DNA of 64,000 bases from Dactylellina haptotyla (Eukaryota > Ascomycota > Orbiliomycetes > Orbiliales > Orbiliaceae): positions 744,001-808,000 of the forward strand of contig CM062385.1 in the NCBI GenBank assembly GCA_031310005.1, given 5' to 3'. Under the pieces are notes generated by a model. That model was given only the letters and a program-made list of their open reading frames with translations. It had not been told where the DNA came from and did no database searches. Shown piece after piece: positions 50,528-62,143 of this stretch. Position 1 is the stretch's first letter. Each line of letters opens with the position of its first letter. The position numbers and the translations under genes are program-made.

Positions 50528-51486
50528 ACTTGAAACTCTACTAGAATCATGCTGTTATTAAAGCTACATAGCTAGTTTTTAACTCAATTTATCACACTGA
50601 TTGGTTTATACATTGTCGCCTTTATGCTCATACACCAGCCTGGCAAATCCATGATAATAACCTGCCTAAGCCAAGATATATCGTGTTCATATATATATAG
50701 CGAACCACCAGGGAGCACGGAATTGGCACGAGATCTCAAGCTTTACATTTAGTTTAGTGGCTGTCAAATATTCTATATCCTAATATCCCGTGCATTTAAA
50801 GTGCTTTCCTTCCTTGCTCTGGTTTTCACGTCTGATTTCGAGACCATAGAAACCCAAATGTGGACCAAAATACTCAACATATCTACAACACATACTTGTG
50901 TTGCATATTTCGGTTCGGATCTTGTCTTGTAGACTTAAACTTTCAAAAAACTTTCTGCCGGAAACCATACTAGGAATTCTATGTTTCCATCGAGATCAAA
51001 AAGAGGAAAGTAAAAAATATCCTAGAAATTAATCAAAATTTTTTATCAGTGTTATCCAGGAAGCTTGGAAATCTGGTCCTTGCACTTCGAAGCCTTAGTG
51101 TAACTAAATTTCCCGAGATGCGTCAACTGTTCGGACCTCGGCAGTGTTGAGATTGAAGCGGTTGTCCTAGTGAGTAATCCCAAACAAAAACCTCCCAGCA
51201 GATTTATCTTTGCGGCTCCATGCTGAAATAAGCCGTAATGCAATTGGAGCCGGGAGAGCCCGGTATAGCCGTAATCAAGTTTACAAGTCTTCAATGAGAA
51301 GTAAATTTACGTAAAAATACTATCCGAAAAAAATTCATACTTTCTGTGGCGGTAGAAAAAGTCTATAAATCGAAGCTGGAAGGAACGTTTCTCAAATTCG
51401 TTGTCGCCTAAAAACACCAAAATATCTCCACTTAACGACGCTGCCACCAAAATTTTTTCGAACGCGTAAGCTTCAAAGGTCTAATA
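50528..51486. other. Intergenic between transporter and dehydrogenase
   Basis: About 960 bp on the same strand: transporter 3' UTR, then the dehydrogenase promoter. An (AT)n stretch lies near 50688-50699. No exact CGGDTAAW match was found here; CGGATAAG (seven of eight) occurs in the dehydrogenase's first intron near 51702. Confidence 0.5.
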
Positions 51487-53266
51487 ATGTCAAAAACAAT
51501 GAAAGCCATCGTGTTTAAAGGGCCCAAGCATATTGCAGTGGAAGAGCGGCCGATCCCGCAAATACAGGAACCAGAAGATGTGATCTGTAAGGTGGAATAC
51601 GCGGGGTTATGCGGAAGGTAAAAATATCAACACTTTTTCCCTTATTGAATGTTGGAGTACCTATACTCAAGGACTCTTAAACCTATATCCGAGTTTCCGA
51701 ACGGATAAGGGTTTCGACACTTAACCTTGTATTCAAAAAATTAGCAATAATCGAACTAAGCTTGTGGGGTCGATTTTGAACTAATGCTTTGCGTAATAAT
51801 AGTGAACTACATGTCTATCGAGGGGTGGAGAAGAAAGATGTTACTGGATTTATAATGGTATGTAGCGGAGCCCCGCCATTCGTGCAGAATTCCATGATCT
51901 TGGTACATATGATCTTCAAATTTTACCTATTTTTGACACCGAAGATTTCCGTAGGGCCACGAATTTGTTGGAACCGTAGTGGAAACGGGTTCTGCAGTTC
52001 GTAGCGTTAAGGTTGGTGATAAGGTCGTAACACCATTCACGATCTCATGGTATGAGCTTCTAATCCAAGGTGGCTGATGCCCAATATACTCCGTAATCGG
52101 AAGACTAACAAAAGCCGGCCACCGGTCTCAGTGGGAAATGTTTTTACTGTACGCACGGGCAATCTTCACGATGTGACAAGTGCAAACTATTCGGATCCCC
52201 AGCCCTAGAAGGGTCACAAGCGGAATACGTGAGAGTGCCGCTTGCCGACGGAACGATCAGCAAGGTGACGGAGGATGTGCCTGAGGAGATGTACGTGCTG
52301 ATGGCGGATATATTTCCAACGTGAGTGTCATCCAAAAAATTCTCCGCAAAGTGAACGTCATTCGAGAGGCACAAACTAACAGCCACATCTCGCTCACATC
52401 TCGCCGGGATGAAGAGGCTATTTTGCTGCTTCCAATGCCGTCAAAATGCTCCCAGCTTCACAACCCCCATCGGACGCAACATTTGTCGTCCTTGGCCTTG
52501 GGCCCGTGGGTATCTGCGCACTGGTAGCTCTACAGTCCTTCAACCCTAAAAATGTGTTCGTGATAGACTCCGTTGAGTCTAGGCTCGCACTTGCGGCGTC
52601 GTTAGGTGCCCAGCCTCTTAATTTTGTTTCTCACGAAGGCGGTATAGACGGGATTAAGAAACACATACAAAACGCCACTGAAGGAAGGGGTGCAGACGTC
52701 GTAGTTGAGATTGTGGGTTCGAGTAACGCTTTGAGGTTTGCTTATGACCTAGTCAGGCCGTGGGGAGGTATCAGCAGCATCGGGGTTCACAACGCGGAGG
52801 TAAGGACATGCAGGTTGTCTGCAGATATGATGGCAAAATGCATGGCTTGGATACTTGAGTATCTATGATGCAGCTGCAACTATATCATCTTTGCAAAACT
52901 TCAAAGCCTAAAGGGGGATGTGGTAGCGGGCTGACATTCGATTACACAAATGCAGTTACCTTTTTCCGGCGCCGAGATGTATGCGAAGAACCTGAAGCTG
53001 CAGTTCGGAAGATGCCCTGTGAGATCAGTGTACGACGAGGCGCTCGAGTTGTTGAAGAGCCACCATCAGAAGCTTAGGTATGTCGCTGTATTCCGATTGG
53101 AAACCCTAAATTTCTCCTCTCATTATATTTTTGTTGGATACTAACCTTTCTATGTCCGCTCTGCTCCAGCTTCCTGACGAATAACTTTATGGACTTGTCA
53201 GATGCCGTGGTGGCGTACGAGAAATTTGATAAGGCTGAGGTCCAGAAGGTCATCTTTCGCTTCTAA
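51487..53266 (+). CDS. Zinc-dependent medium-chain alcohol/polyol dehydrogenase (357 aa)
   Basis: Seven exons: 51487-51617, 51803-51857, 51955-52049, 52132-52320, 52415-52799, 52956-53077 and 53170-53266; phases agree. Catalytic zinc ligands are visible: Cys42 in GLCGSELH, and His64-Glu65 in GHEFVG. The structural zinc site is complete (Cys94, 97, 100, 108; [15 protein letters not shown]). The Rossmann motif is GLGPVG (184-189), and the acidic residue after strand 2 ([11 protein letters not shown]) indicates NAD+ rather than NADP+. Length is normal for the family. It oxidises an alcohol or sugar alcohol; the substrate is not determinable. Next to a GH51 and a sugar transporter, a pentitol or related sugar substrate is a reasonable guess. 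It could equally be a general alcohol dehydrogenase unrelated to its neighbours. Confidence 0.9.
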
Positions 53267-53557
53267 GAAGGGAATGTACAAGCTTTAGCGGGAATCTTTG
53301 TCAGAGTAATTAGAGAGCTTGGACGAGCTTGGGCTTTAGCCGGATGCGATTATTTTGATTTCGCTCTGAAAACGGCGATACTTTCCGAATTCCATTCACC
53401 CTATCGTACGCCCACACGTTTATTTAGCGCACAGTTTCCCTTGTGAGTAGTGTGTGCCATCACAAAATTGTCATATGCCGCGAGAGTTACACTGTTCCCT
53501 TGTTTGTTTGCGAGGGGAAGGTCGCGCCATACGTGGCAGTGAAGCCATACATAAAGC

Positions 53558-53590
53558 CACATTCCTATCGACACATTCCTATCGACACAT
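53558..53590 (+). repeat. Two tandem copies of a 14-bp unit
   Basis: The unit CACATTCCTATCGA is repeated exactly twice, then a partial third begins. No function is evident. Confidence 0.8.
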
Positions 53591-56500
53591 CGCAGTCGGC
53601 CTCGACGTGGTTGGAAGCGTAATCTTGATACGCTTGATATCATTATCAGCCGAATGTCTTAGCGCCAAAGCATTCCACAGATGTTACATCCTTGCCTGTC
53701 CGGTCTTACACAGACGTAGAAGGGCGACATGTGCGGAGAGGGCTGCTCTTCGCAATGTCCTGGTGGGCAACATCGATGCGCATGCTCGTGCAGAGCAAGC
53801 AGGCAGGCTTTCTGGTGGGCCCCGCCGCCAGGGAGAAAGAGTTTTTCATGCAAGCCACTCAGCCAGCGTTTTTGCTTTCCATGATAAGCTACTGTACCCC
53901 TCTTTCCTGCAAGCACGGCATGCATGTTGGAAAGTCGATACTCCTTGCTTGCGCTGGTTTTTTTCTCGCTTGCCATCCATCATGACAGCTCCGACCAGTT
54001 TTCCGTCAGCCCTCGTGATCCGACAGATGAGGTTATGAGAAAACCGGAAGAAATAAATGAAAAGTAGAAGACGAGAAGCCACGAATTTCAACTGTGTTCA
54101 CCAAGATGAGCCATATCTCGTATAAAGCAACATTAATGTCTTGATCAAATACCGTATTCTAATGCAGGGGTGCTAAGAGACCGACCACAGGAGGCATAGT
54201 TAGCAGTCTTTGTACAAATGAGCGTTGTGTTGATTGTGGGAGCCCAGTGTTGCAGGGACAAATTGCTGAAGCATCCCGCAGAGACTGACGGCAGAACCGG
54301 ATATTACCTACCGCTTTGGACCTAGAAAACCAAGACCAAAGAGCTGCATGATGGAGAGAATGGGGCCGCAAGTCTGCCATGCTAAAGGATGGGGCACGAA
54401 AAACGCTGCAAGCTTACATCTGTGCATGCGTATTCCGTTGTCGTAATGGTGCAAAAGCACCCTGGCGTCTTTGGCTAATGTTCAAATCAAAGCCACGTAA
54501 ATGGTGGCTAGCAATGGCTGACGTCGGCGACAAATCATATCCTTCGGTGGCTTCTGTCGTAGTAGGCAACAGGTTTTTTTTCTGATATCAAGATTCCAGG
54601 TTGAGATTTGCAAAGTCTAATTTGGAGTGAAACGTAAAGGTAATTACAAAATACAATCATGATAGCTCTCCTCCAAAACGCTTCTGAAAATCCGTCTCAA
54701 ACGATGGTCCGGCAGTCGGATGCCGTGCAAGAGATGAGTTTCATTTCCCACGCGGGCGCTGAAATATAATATTGACTTTTGCTATGGAAGCTAATTTCCT
54801 GTTAAACCATGATCGTGGGCGGTGGGAATGAAGGTTATGTTGGCTAATTACGGTCCAGGTACCACCAAGAGTTAATATTAATGTTACCTTTGGCACTCTA
54901 ATAAACGTGGGTAACGAAGGTCTAAATCAGAAAAATGCCATGCGTGTTTAGGAGAATAATTTCGAGAACCGATATAAGCTAATCTAAAGTTTTCTTAGTA
55001 ACACCACAGTCAAATTGCAGCCACCAATAAAAACCCGCGATTAGGGCGACAAATTTTGCCGGTGGGAATTTATGATGTCGGTTGAACCCTCTCAGATTGG
55101 CTGTGCGACAAGGGTTGTTCTTTTACAAGCAAAAAGCTGCGCCCCACATGGCTTTCACATTCCATTTCAGCCAGTTTCCGTCAGAAAGGGGGAAGGTCTG
55201 GCTGCTGAGCCGAGTAAGTCCCGCATGGTAAAAGATCCCGTGATGGTTTGGCTGGTCAAGTCAGAGGCTCATGAGGACGAATTCCCATTGGCTTGATGGG
55301 CTTGAGCAATGGAATCCTCCTGCTTGGATCCTTGCCACAAGCCTTCTACGTTGGCTGAAAGGGTCTAAAATCAGCCCGTGCATTTGTTCGCTCGCTCCCT
55401 GTTGGGACATGGACAGAGGCGAGAGCATTCTCCCCTCTTTTAAGGTATTTTCTCGATTCTGTCGCCTATCGCGAGATCGAACAAAACGGAGAAAAACCAA
55501 GGAAGGCGTACTTTCTTGCAGAAGCGAATACCTCCACCGTCGATCATTTGCTGTTCGTACGACAAGCTTGAATTGTAAGATCTGCATGCCTTGCAGGAAG
55601 CATTCCCAAAATCTTCTCTCATTGGCGAGTACTTGGAGCCAGAACATGAGAGGGGCCAAAAAAAAAAACGCGATAAAGAAAACAAAAATAATAATGTGCG
55701 GCATCAAAAAAAGCCAACCATCAGACGCGGTCTACTTTGAGATCTCAGGCAGGCTTGCTGAGTTTTGTTTGGGCCAAGGCTTCAGGTATTCAAAAGAGAG
55801 CCTTTTAAAAGTCAGGGCATTCCTTGTCAAGAGACCTGCGAAATTCGCTCCCGTGCACTGGCAAATTACAGCATTGCATCAATGGCGTCCAAGTCGGCCG
55901 CTGAGGCGCTTGTCCCATGGTCGTGTCATCGTTTGGTCATTGTCATGTTGCAGTAGCCGGTGGAGATGGATTGGCCGAAGCAGGATAATCCCCGCATGTC
56001 AAGTCCCCGCTATTTTCGATTGCGATTGCAATTTCTCTATGTTACTGGCCAGGGCTTGTGGGATCAATAGCAGACACGGTTATAGGGCTTCAATACCGGC
56101 AGCGACCTGCTTTATTGTGTAGCCAAATATCGCAAAAAGTATCAGTTCTAGGAAGGATTAGCCGCACAGAGGCCCACGTTCAGCAGAAGAGTTTCTTTAT
56201 TGTGGGTCTATTTGACTCATAAAACGTTCGATAAAATGCGGTGTTAGTTATGCCGCACAAGAATCAAGGTTGTTATCCAGCGATTAGCTCTCGTCGAACA
56301 CTGCATACAATGCATTAATATGGCAAAGGCTGATCTTTTGAGGCAAGTCCGTTTTTTTTTCTTGATCAGTTTCCCGCCCACAAGAAAACTTGGATTATAA
56401 ACAACAAAAACTGGCTCGATGCGATCAGCTGACGAGGGTTGTACTTGTTGGGGCCCTGTGTCGTTTTGCGGCGGTGCGATCAGGCAGCCGCCATGTCTGT

Positions 56501-59500
56501 GGTTGTTCAACCATCTGAAATGAGCACGGATTGCTCCGGAATAGATCGTCTTTTCACCCTTCAAATTCGCCTCGCAGGTTTTTTTCAGCGGGTCGCTGCG
56601 TCGGACAAGCCTTTAAGCGGGCAAACAAAACGTTGTAGACCGTCCTGCAGCCACTCCGCTGTCAGTGCAACCTTTTTCTTGCGTGTGATGATCCAAATAT
56701 ATCCAAGGTTCAGCTCAGGATGAGATTGGCCGAACGAAGTGAAAAACGGGTTGGCCATCGATCGGTGGATGTGCAAACCCGTCCTAAAACTTGGCCAGTT
56801 AGCGCTTGCGAATCTGTTCAACCGACCACGCACATGTATCAGTTTGAATCCAAGCAGGATCATGACCGTCGGAATTCCACCACCATTGCATCTCGTATGA
56901 TATGGTTGTATGCCACCAGTGCGTTGCCTACGTAGCTACCGAGTATCTGGTAATATCTAGGCAACCGATCCGGTATAAGATGGGTCATTTCCTGGTTGCA
57001 AAGAACATCGTAATGCTGGGATCTCGAGAAGGTCCGCTATATTGCAGTGTTCTATAACGGTATCGATTTTCGACGGTCAGTTTTGCGCCCTACTCATACG
57101 GAGGATATCGTCACGGTTAGGTGGATTGGGTGCCAAACGGCTCTGGGTCGGGTTTCCTGCTAGATCTTGATCTTGGTGCCTGGAGAATTCAACGAACAAC
57201 GACTGGAACTCTTAGCCCTCCCCAACGACACGTTTTTATCATTTTACTGTCGATCTTATCCTCCTCATTTCGTGCATGTTTTCCTGATTTGAGGACGAAG
57301 GGCGGTGATCAAGAGCAAAATTTGTGCACCAAGAGCCTGGAGGGATTCTTAGAGCTAGTTCTCGGGCGGCCCACAAGAGCTTTAGAACCATCCTTTGAAC
57401 CGGGCGACTTGTGGTAGCAGTGATAGAGTGCATATATGAAACTCAAAGGCATTTTCCGGTTCGGGTAACAAACTATTGAAGAACGGAATATAAACTCCAG
57501 ATAAGCGGCATCAGACAAGGGGACCGCGCTATTCCAATCCAGTAAGTGCGATGCGGTTTCTTAGAATCGACATTGTCCGCTTTCTCCCACTGTTCTTCCC
57601 TCAAATGCCCTGGTCTGGTGTATGTATATCTCTCCACCAGAGTTATTCTGATATAAGCCGAAGGCGTGGGTCGTGCCCAGGCGAGAATTCCTCGCTTGAA
57701 TCACCAGATTCCGCTGGTTCCAGGTTTCGAGCTGCATGTAGTATGCGGTGCCGGCGTGCCGCATCTCGTCCCATATCGTGAACATATCTCTTCGCTGGAG
57801 CCTATCCAGAACATCGAGCAATCCGCCCACTCTACGTGCGTACTAAGTTACCATGAGTTCACGTAGATTTTAAGTGAAATAGGACGCCATCTTAAGACTA
57901 AAGGTTTGGATGTACAGGTACATGTACATTCCCAGTGAAGCCAACCGACATTTTTCGAGATTCCCACAGCTCATCCGTCTTCGTGAGCGAGTCCGCATTC
58001 TGAGGCTCATGTGGGTGCCAGCCACATACAACACCAACCATCCATCCCCCATCCAGAGAGCGGCATACGCTCAACTTTGGCCCGTCGCACCCCACGGATC
58101 CATTTCGACGACGGCCTCTCTAGGCAATACCAGGCGGATTCTGAAGAGGGTATGGCTCAAATGCTTACCCGGTTGACTGGAGGATTCTAGCTAAGAGGCT
58201 GGAGGATATATAGGAACCTGCGCCTGAGCTCCATCGCTGCTGACACACCACAAACACCGCACAGCAGCCAGCCAGCACGGCCATTGGATTGGCCTTGGAG
58301 GATTCGTGAATTCGAGCCAAAAAGCCACAGCGGATCCGAAAGGGTCAAGTGCCTCAGTTCTCTCTCCACATCTCGTCATCATTGCAATCCCGTTTCCCGT
58401 TTCTTTCCCCCTGTGCTCCTCGCCTTCTCTCGCTGCTGGGGCAGGCGCTGGCCGTCACTCATCGGCGCATGCTCCAACCACCACAACTGCTGCCACGCCC
58501 CAAGCAAGCAACAACAACAAAGCAGACCGGGGCCAGGCCTCTCACTACGCCATCACAATTTCTTTCCCACTTCCCTTCTCGCCTCAGGCTTGTCTCCCGC
58601 ATTTTATACTTCCATCTATCTTTTTCCTTTTCATCAACAAACTACTATCCATTATCGATTTTCTGACAAAAGCGAGCAGCGTGGTTTGGGCTGATTTAGT
58701 CTTGGTGACTTCTCATTGGTAAGTCAGAGCGGCGCATTCCCCCCTCCCCGACAGACTTTTGGACCAAGGGCGCATCATTTTATCACTTCAAGTGTCTTGA
58801 TACGCCTCATCACCCTTGCCTTGACAAGATCTCATGTTACAGCGCAGTGCGCACCTCCACAATTTTGTGCAACAGGCACAATTTAGTCCAATTGCACCTC
58901 ATATCTGGGGTCTTCATAAAAGAGTCTGTTTTGTTCCCTTTCAGCATCCCCATTTGCGTGTGTGGTTTGGCCGAAAACGCTCAGTGTAAAAAATGTCTGA
59001 GGCCTCACAACCAGGTACCAGCGGTACACTCAGTGACTTGAGGCTGGTTTGCTTGGCGTTTTTTCTTATTCTTTCCTCTCGGTCGTACCCCTCGTGGGCT
59101 TGTCGTTAATTTCTTCTTCCGTTTGGTGCTTTCCTTCCGGTTATCTCCACCACCTTACCCTTTCCTTGCACTAGTCAGTATTTTGATCATTGCTGCAGCT
59201 TTCGCCGTCCCTCATTTTCTCTTTTTGGCGTTGCGTCCTGTTCGAGCAATTGCCTGCACCCGTGCATATTGGAACCCTGGAGGGATTCTCTACGGATGTG
59301 CAAGCAGATGAAAAAGCTGGTCAAGCCCACCTTCACAAAAAGTCACGAAAAAATAAAGAAAATTAAAGTTCTTTGCCCCCAGGAAAGCTAGAAAGAGGGA
59401 AGAAAGAGGGAAAAAAGAGGCGGGTCCGAAGGATGAAAAGAAAAGAAGAAAAGAAAGTTCTTACAGTCTATTGCAGCCGCCGCCATACTGTTCTGCCACC

Positions 59501-61150
59501 ACCTCCACCACCACCACCACAATAAAATACCATTAAGGTGGGTGTGGTGTGTGGTCAGTGTTAAAGCATAAACACCAGGCGGTGCACCTCACTATTATTT
59601 TCTTCCCTCTCGATTTCTTTCTCGAAATATTTCCTTTTCTTTTCTTTTGTGCTTTTTGATTTCACATTATCTTCCCGAGTCTCCCATTTAATCCTCCTCT
59701 GGATACGTTCCTGGAATTCCGTCGAAGACAGTTAAAATCCAGCAGGCACCTTGGTTTCGGGTTACTAACTTCACACGTTTTCGTCATTCGCTCGATTGCG
59801 CCAGGCATAGTGAAACGCCAGTTTCCAAACTTTAAAAAATATTCAATATTTTCCGAGGAACGGGCTTTGGCAATCATCGCATCAGACCAGACTAGACAAA
59901 GGAAGATTCGCAATCACAACAGGAAAACCTGGGGAAATTCGACATTCCAACGAAGACCGATTGGGCGAGTTAAAAAGAGAAACCGACCCGAGTTTTAGAG
60001 CGTGCGAGTGGCGATTCCAGCAAACCGTTCTGTCGGCAAATACACAGATTGGGTGTCTTTTTTACCTTGTTGCATAATTACGTTACTAGGTGCCTTTTCT
60101 TCCTTCCCCAGTTCTTTAATTCCTCACCTTGCTCTTCTTTTCCCATCAAAATTTTTTATCTTTAAAACCCAAAAAAAACAAAACCGTGTTACGCAACGCC
60201 TTTTTGCCCTTCTTCCTCTTTTCTCTATTTTCACGATCGCACATTACCTTTGATCGCGCAATACCGACAAGACGTCGAAATATCCAAACCGTCTATTTTG
60301 CAGCACAAGGCCTTTAGTGACATGGGAAATGGAATGTTGCGCATTGGCGCCTGGTTTTGGTACGATTGTGGTCTTTTTTTCCTTTTTCAAAAAATTTGCT
60401 TGCATCATGGTGCCTTCCCCCACCAGCCACTCTTGTCTTACAGCACCTCGCACCGTCTGCAAATGTCCCTGGTGTACAAGGAGAAAACGCCGATAGACGT
60501 TTCCCTATTCTGCTCTGACCGATGGGATGTTCAGCTGCGAGACGGACTGTTTCGCTTGACCGCGATCGATTGATTCACAGAGCACCACTGCGTATTGCCC
60601 GCAGCCTCTCCCTCTGCCTTTTCCCCAGTTTGCGAGAAAGGGTGTGGCGACACAGGTGTGGTTTGCTTGCAGGCGCATTGTTTTTCTTATTCGTCGTCCT
60701 CCTTCCCTTGCTTGTCTCTGGCGCAGGAAAAATAAAAAAAAAAGAGATAGAAAAAGGAAAGGGCAAAGCGAATTATTATTGTCGGTCATTACGAAAGAGA
60801 CAGCGAGATAGATAGACAGACGGCCAGACAGACAGCGGTGCCGTGCATGCGCTCACAGCATGCTGGTGCGTAGACCGGAGACCGACTGGACTGACTGCCA
60901 TGATTGACTGCCTTCCACTTCCACTTCCTCTCCTTCTCTCTTCCCTCCTCTCCTCCCTTGTTGGCAACCTGCTCGCTATCGTGTGTTTCGTTTTGCACCC
61001 GCTTTCGACACCAATGCAGAGGAATAGTGTATAGGCGCCGCTGGGTTCATGATATCATGGTCTTTGAGCCTCCTCTTGCCCTCCTCCTCCCTCCTCCTTC
61101 CCCGTTCGCTGGTCTGTTCCATATATCTCTCCCCGTTGCGTACCATACTA

Positions 61151-61206
61151 TACCACATCCACATCACATCACATCCACATCCAAATCCACATCCAAATCC
61201 ACCCAC
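61151..61206 (+). repeat. CATCCA/CATCAAAT-type minisatellite
   Basis: A run of short CACATC, CACATCCA and AATCCACATCC units within the probable leader of the C2H2 gene. Confidence 0.7.
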
Positions 61207-61980
61207 ACCCGCCCTGCACCAGCCCAGCCCGGTCCACGGTTGCTCGTTCGTGTTTTCGGACCTCTCGCCTCGAGCGCTTTCATGCAAGCTCTTCGTTTGT
61301 CTGCGGCATTTGACAACTCCCACCTCCACCCTCTACACCACCACCACCATAGCCTACCAATCTCTTTTTGGCTGCTTGCTAACCAACCATCCGCCTCCCA
61401 CAGAGCTCCAACGTAATCAGAAGAGCCTCTAACCGCATCTTTACAATTTCCTGACTGCGACTTCCCCCATTTTCTCTCGCCTTCCCTCGCCGCATCAGGC
61501 GTTCTGAAAATTTGCGAGTGCGATAGTGTGCTGCTATCAAATTTCCGCCCTCGCTCACCCTCACCCTCGCTCTCGCTCTCGCTTCCTCGTGTCCGCACGT
61601 CCTCACAGCGTATCGCATCATCCTCGCCGGTGTTTGTATTGTTGTTGTGGCCTGCGCCTGCCTGTTCTGCCTGCCACAACAACGTCTCACTCAGGATCAT
61701 CGGATTCACACGCTTCTCACAACACCGCGCAACGCCACAGCCATCGCTCACTTTCCTCCCGCCACTTCCTCCCACCACCACCACCATCCCAACCTCCAAC
61801 GACATCTTCACTCTCCCTCCCACCGACACTATCTGTTCGAACACCGCGGATTCCTGCGCACGCGTGCTATCTCGCTACCTTCTGCCGGCTTCACCGCCAC
61901 ATTCCTCCCTGTGTATCCCGCGCAAGCGAGTCGTTGCGACCTCAGCCGTGTTACTCTTTTTTATTTTTCCATTTTATTTT

Positions 61981-62050
61981 TTCCCTCTCTCTCTCTCTCC
62001 TCCCACTTCTCTCGCTTTCCTTTTTCCTTTTTCCTACCTCTTTTCTCTCC
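61981..62050 (+). promoter_or_regulatory. CT-rich tract just upstream of the C2H2 gene
   Basis: A nearly pure pyrimidine stretch including (CT)n and CTTTTTCC, about 100 bp before the start codon. Such CT boxes commonly precede transcription starts in filamentous fungi. Confidence 0.55.
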
Positions 62051-62143
62051 ACCAAACATAATAGACACTCGAGTCCCTTGGTCTCAGGATTTAGGCTTTC
62101 ACATCGACTCTGTCTCGTTCGTTGAGGCTGTTTTCTCGGGGTT

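Larger units (their letters stand above)
53267..62143. other. Almost 9 kb without a supportable gene, upstream of the C2H2 regulator
   Basis: Many overlapping short frames on both strands, none with a recognisable domain; the longest (55271-56122, plus) is low in conserved-looking segments and lacks partner exons. The left half (53.3-58.2 kb) is non-repetitive mixed sequence. From about 58.3 kb to 62.1 kb the plus strand becomes increasingly pyrimidine-rich with poly-T and CTCT tracts, as in a long fungal leader. A GGTAAGTCAGAG donor-like site near 58719 would suit a 5' UTR intron. No rRNA, tRNA or transposon protein is recognised. Confidence 0.5.

Noticed and set aside
33109-53266. Zn2Cys6 regulator as the dedicated activator of the arabinose-type cluster
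   Set aside because: The 6.6-kb ECM29 housekeeping gene lies between them and nothing in the sequence links them; proximity alone is not enough.
55271-56122. 283-codon open frame on the plus strand
   Set aside because: No recognisable domain, many Cys/Arg/Trp codons as in chance frames, overlapping frames on the other strand, and no splice-linked partners.
61526-62125. 199-codon plus-strand frame just before the C2H2 gene
   Set aside because: Ser/Leu/Phe/Pro-rich translation of a CT tract; three overlapping frames are equally open, as expected of a pyrimidine-rich leader.
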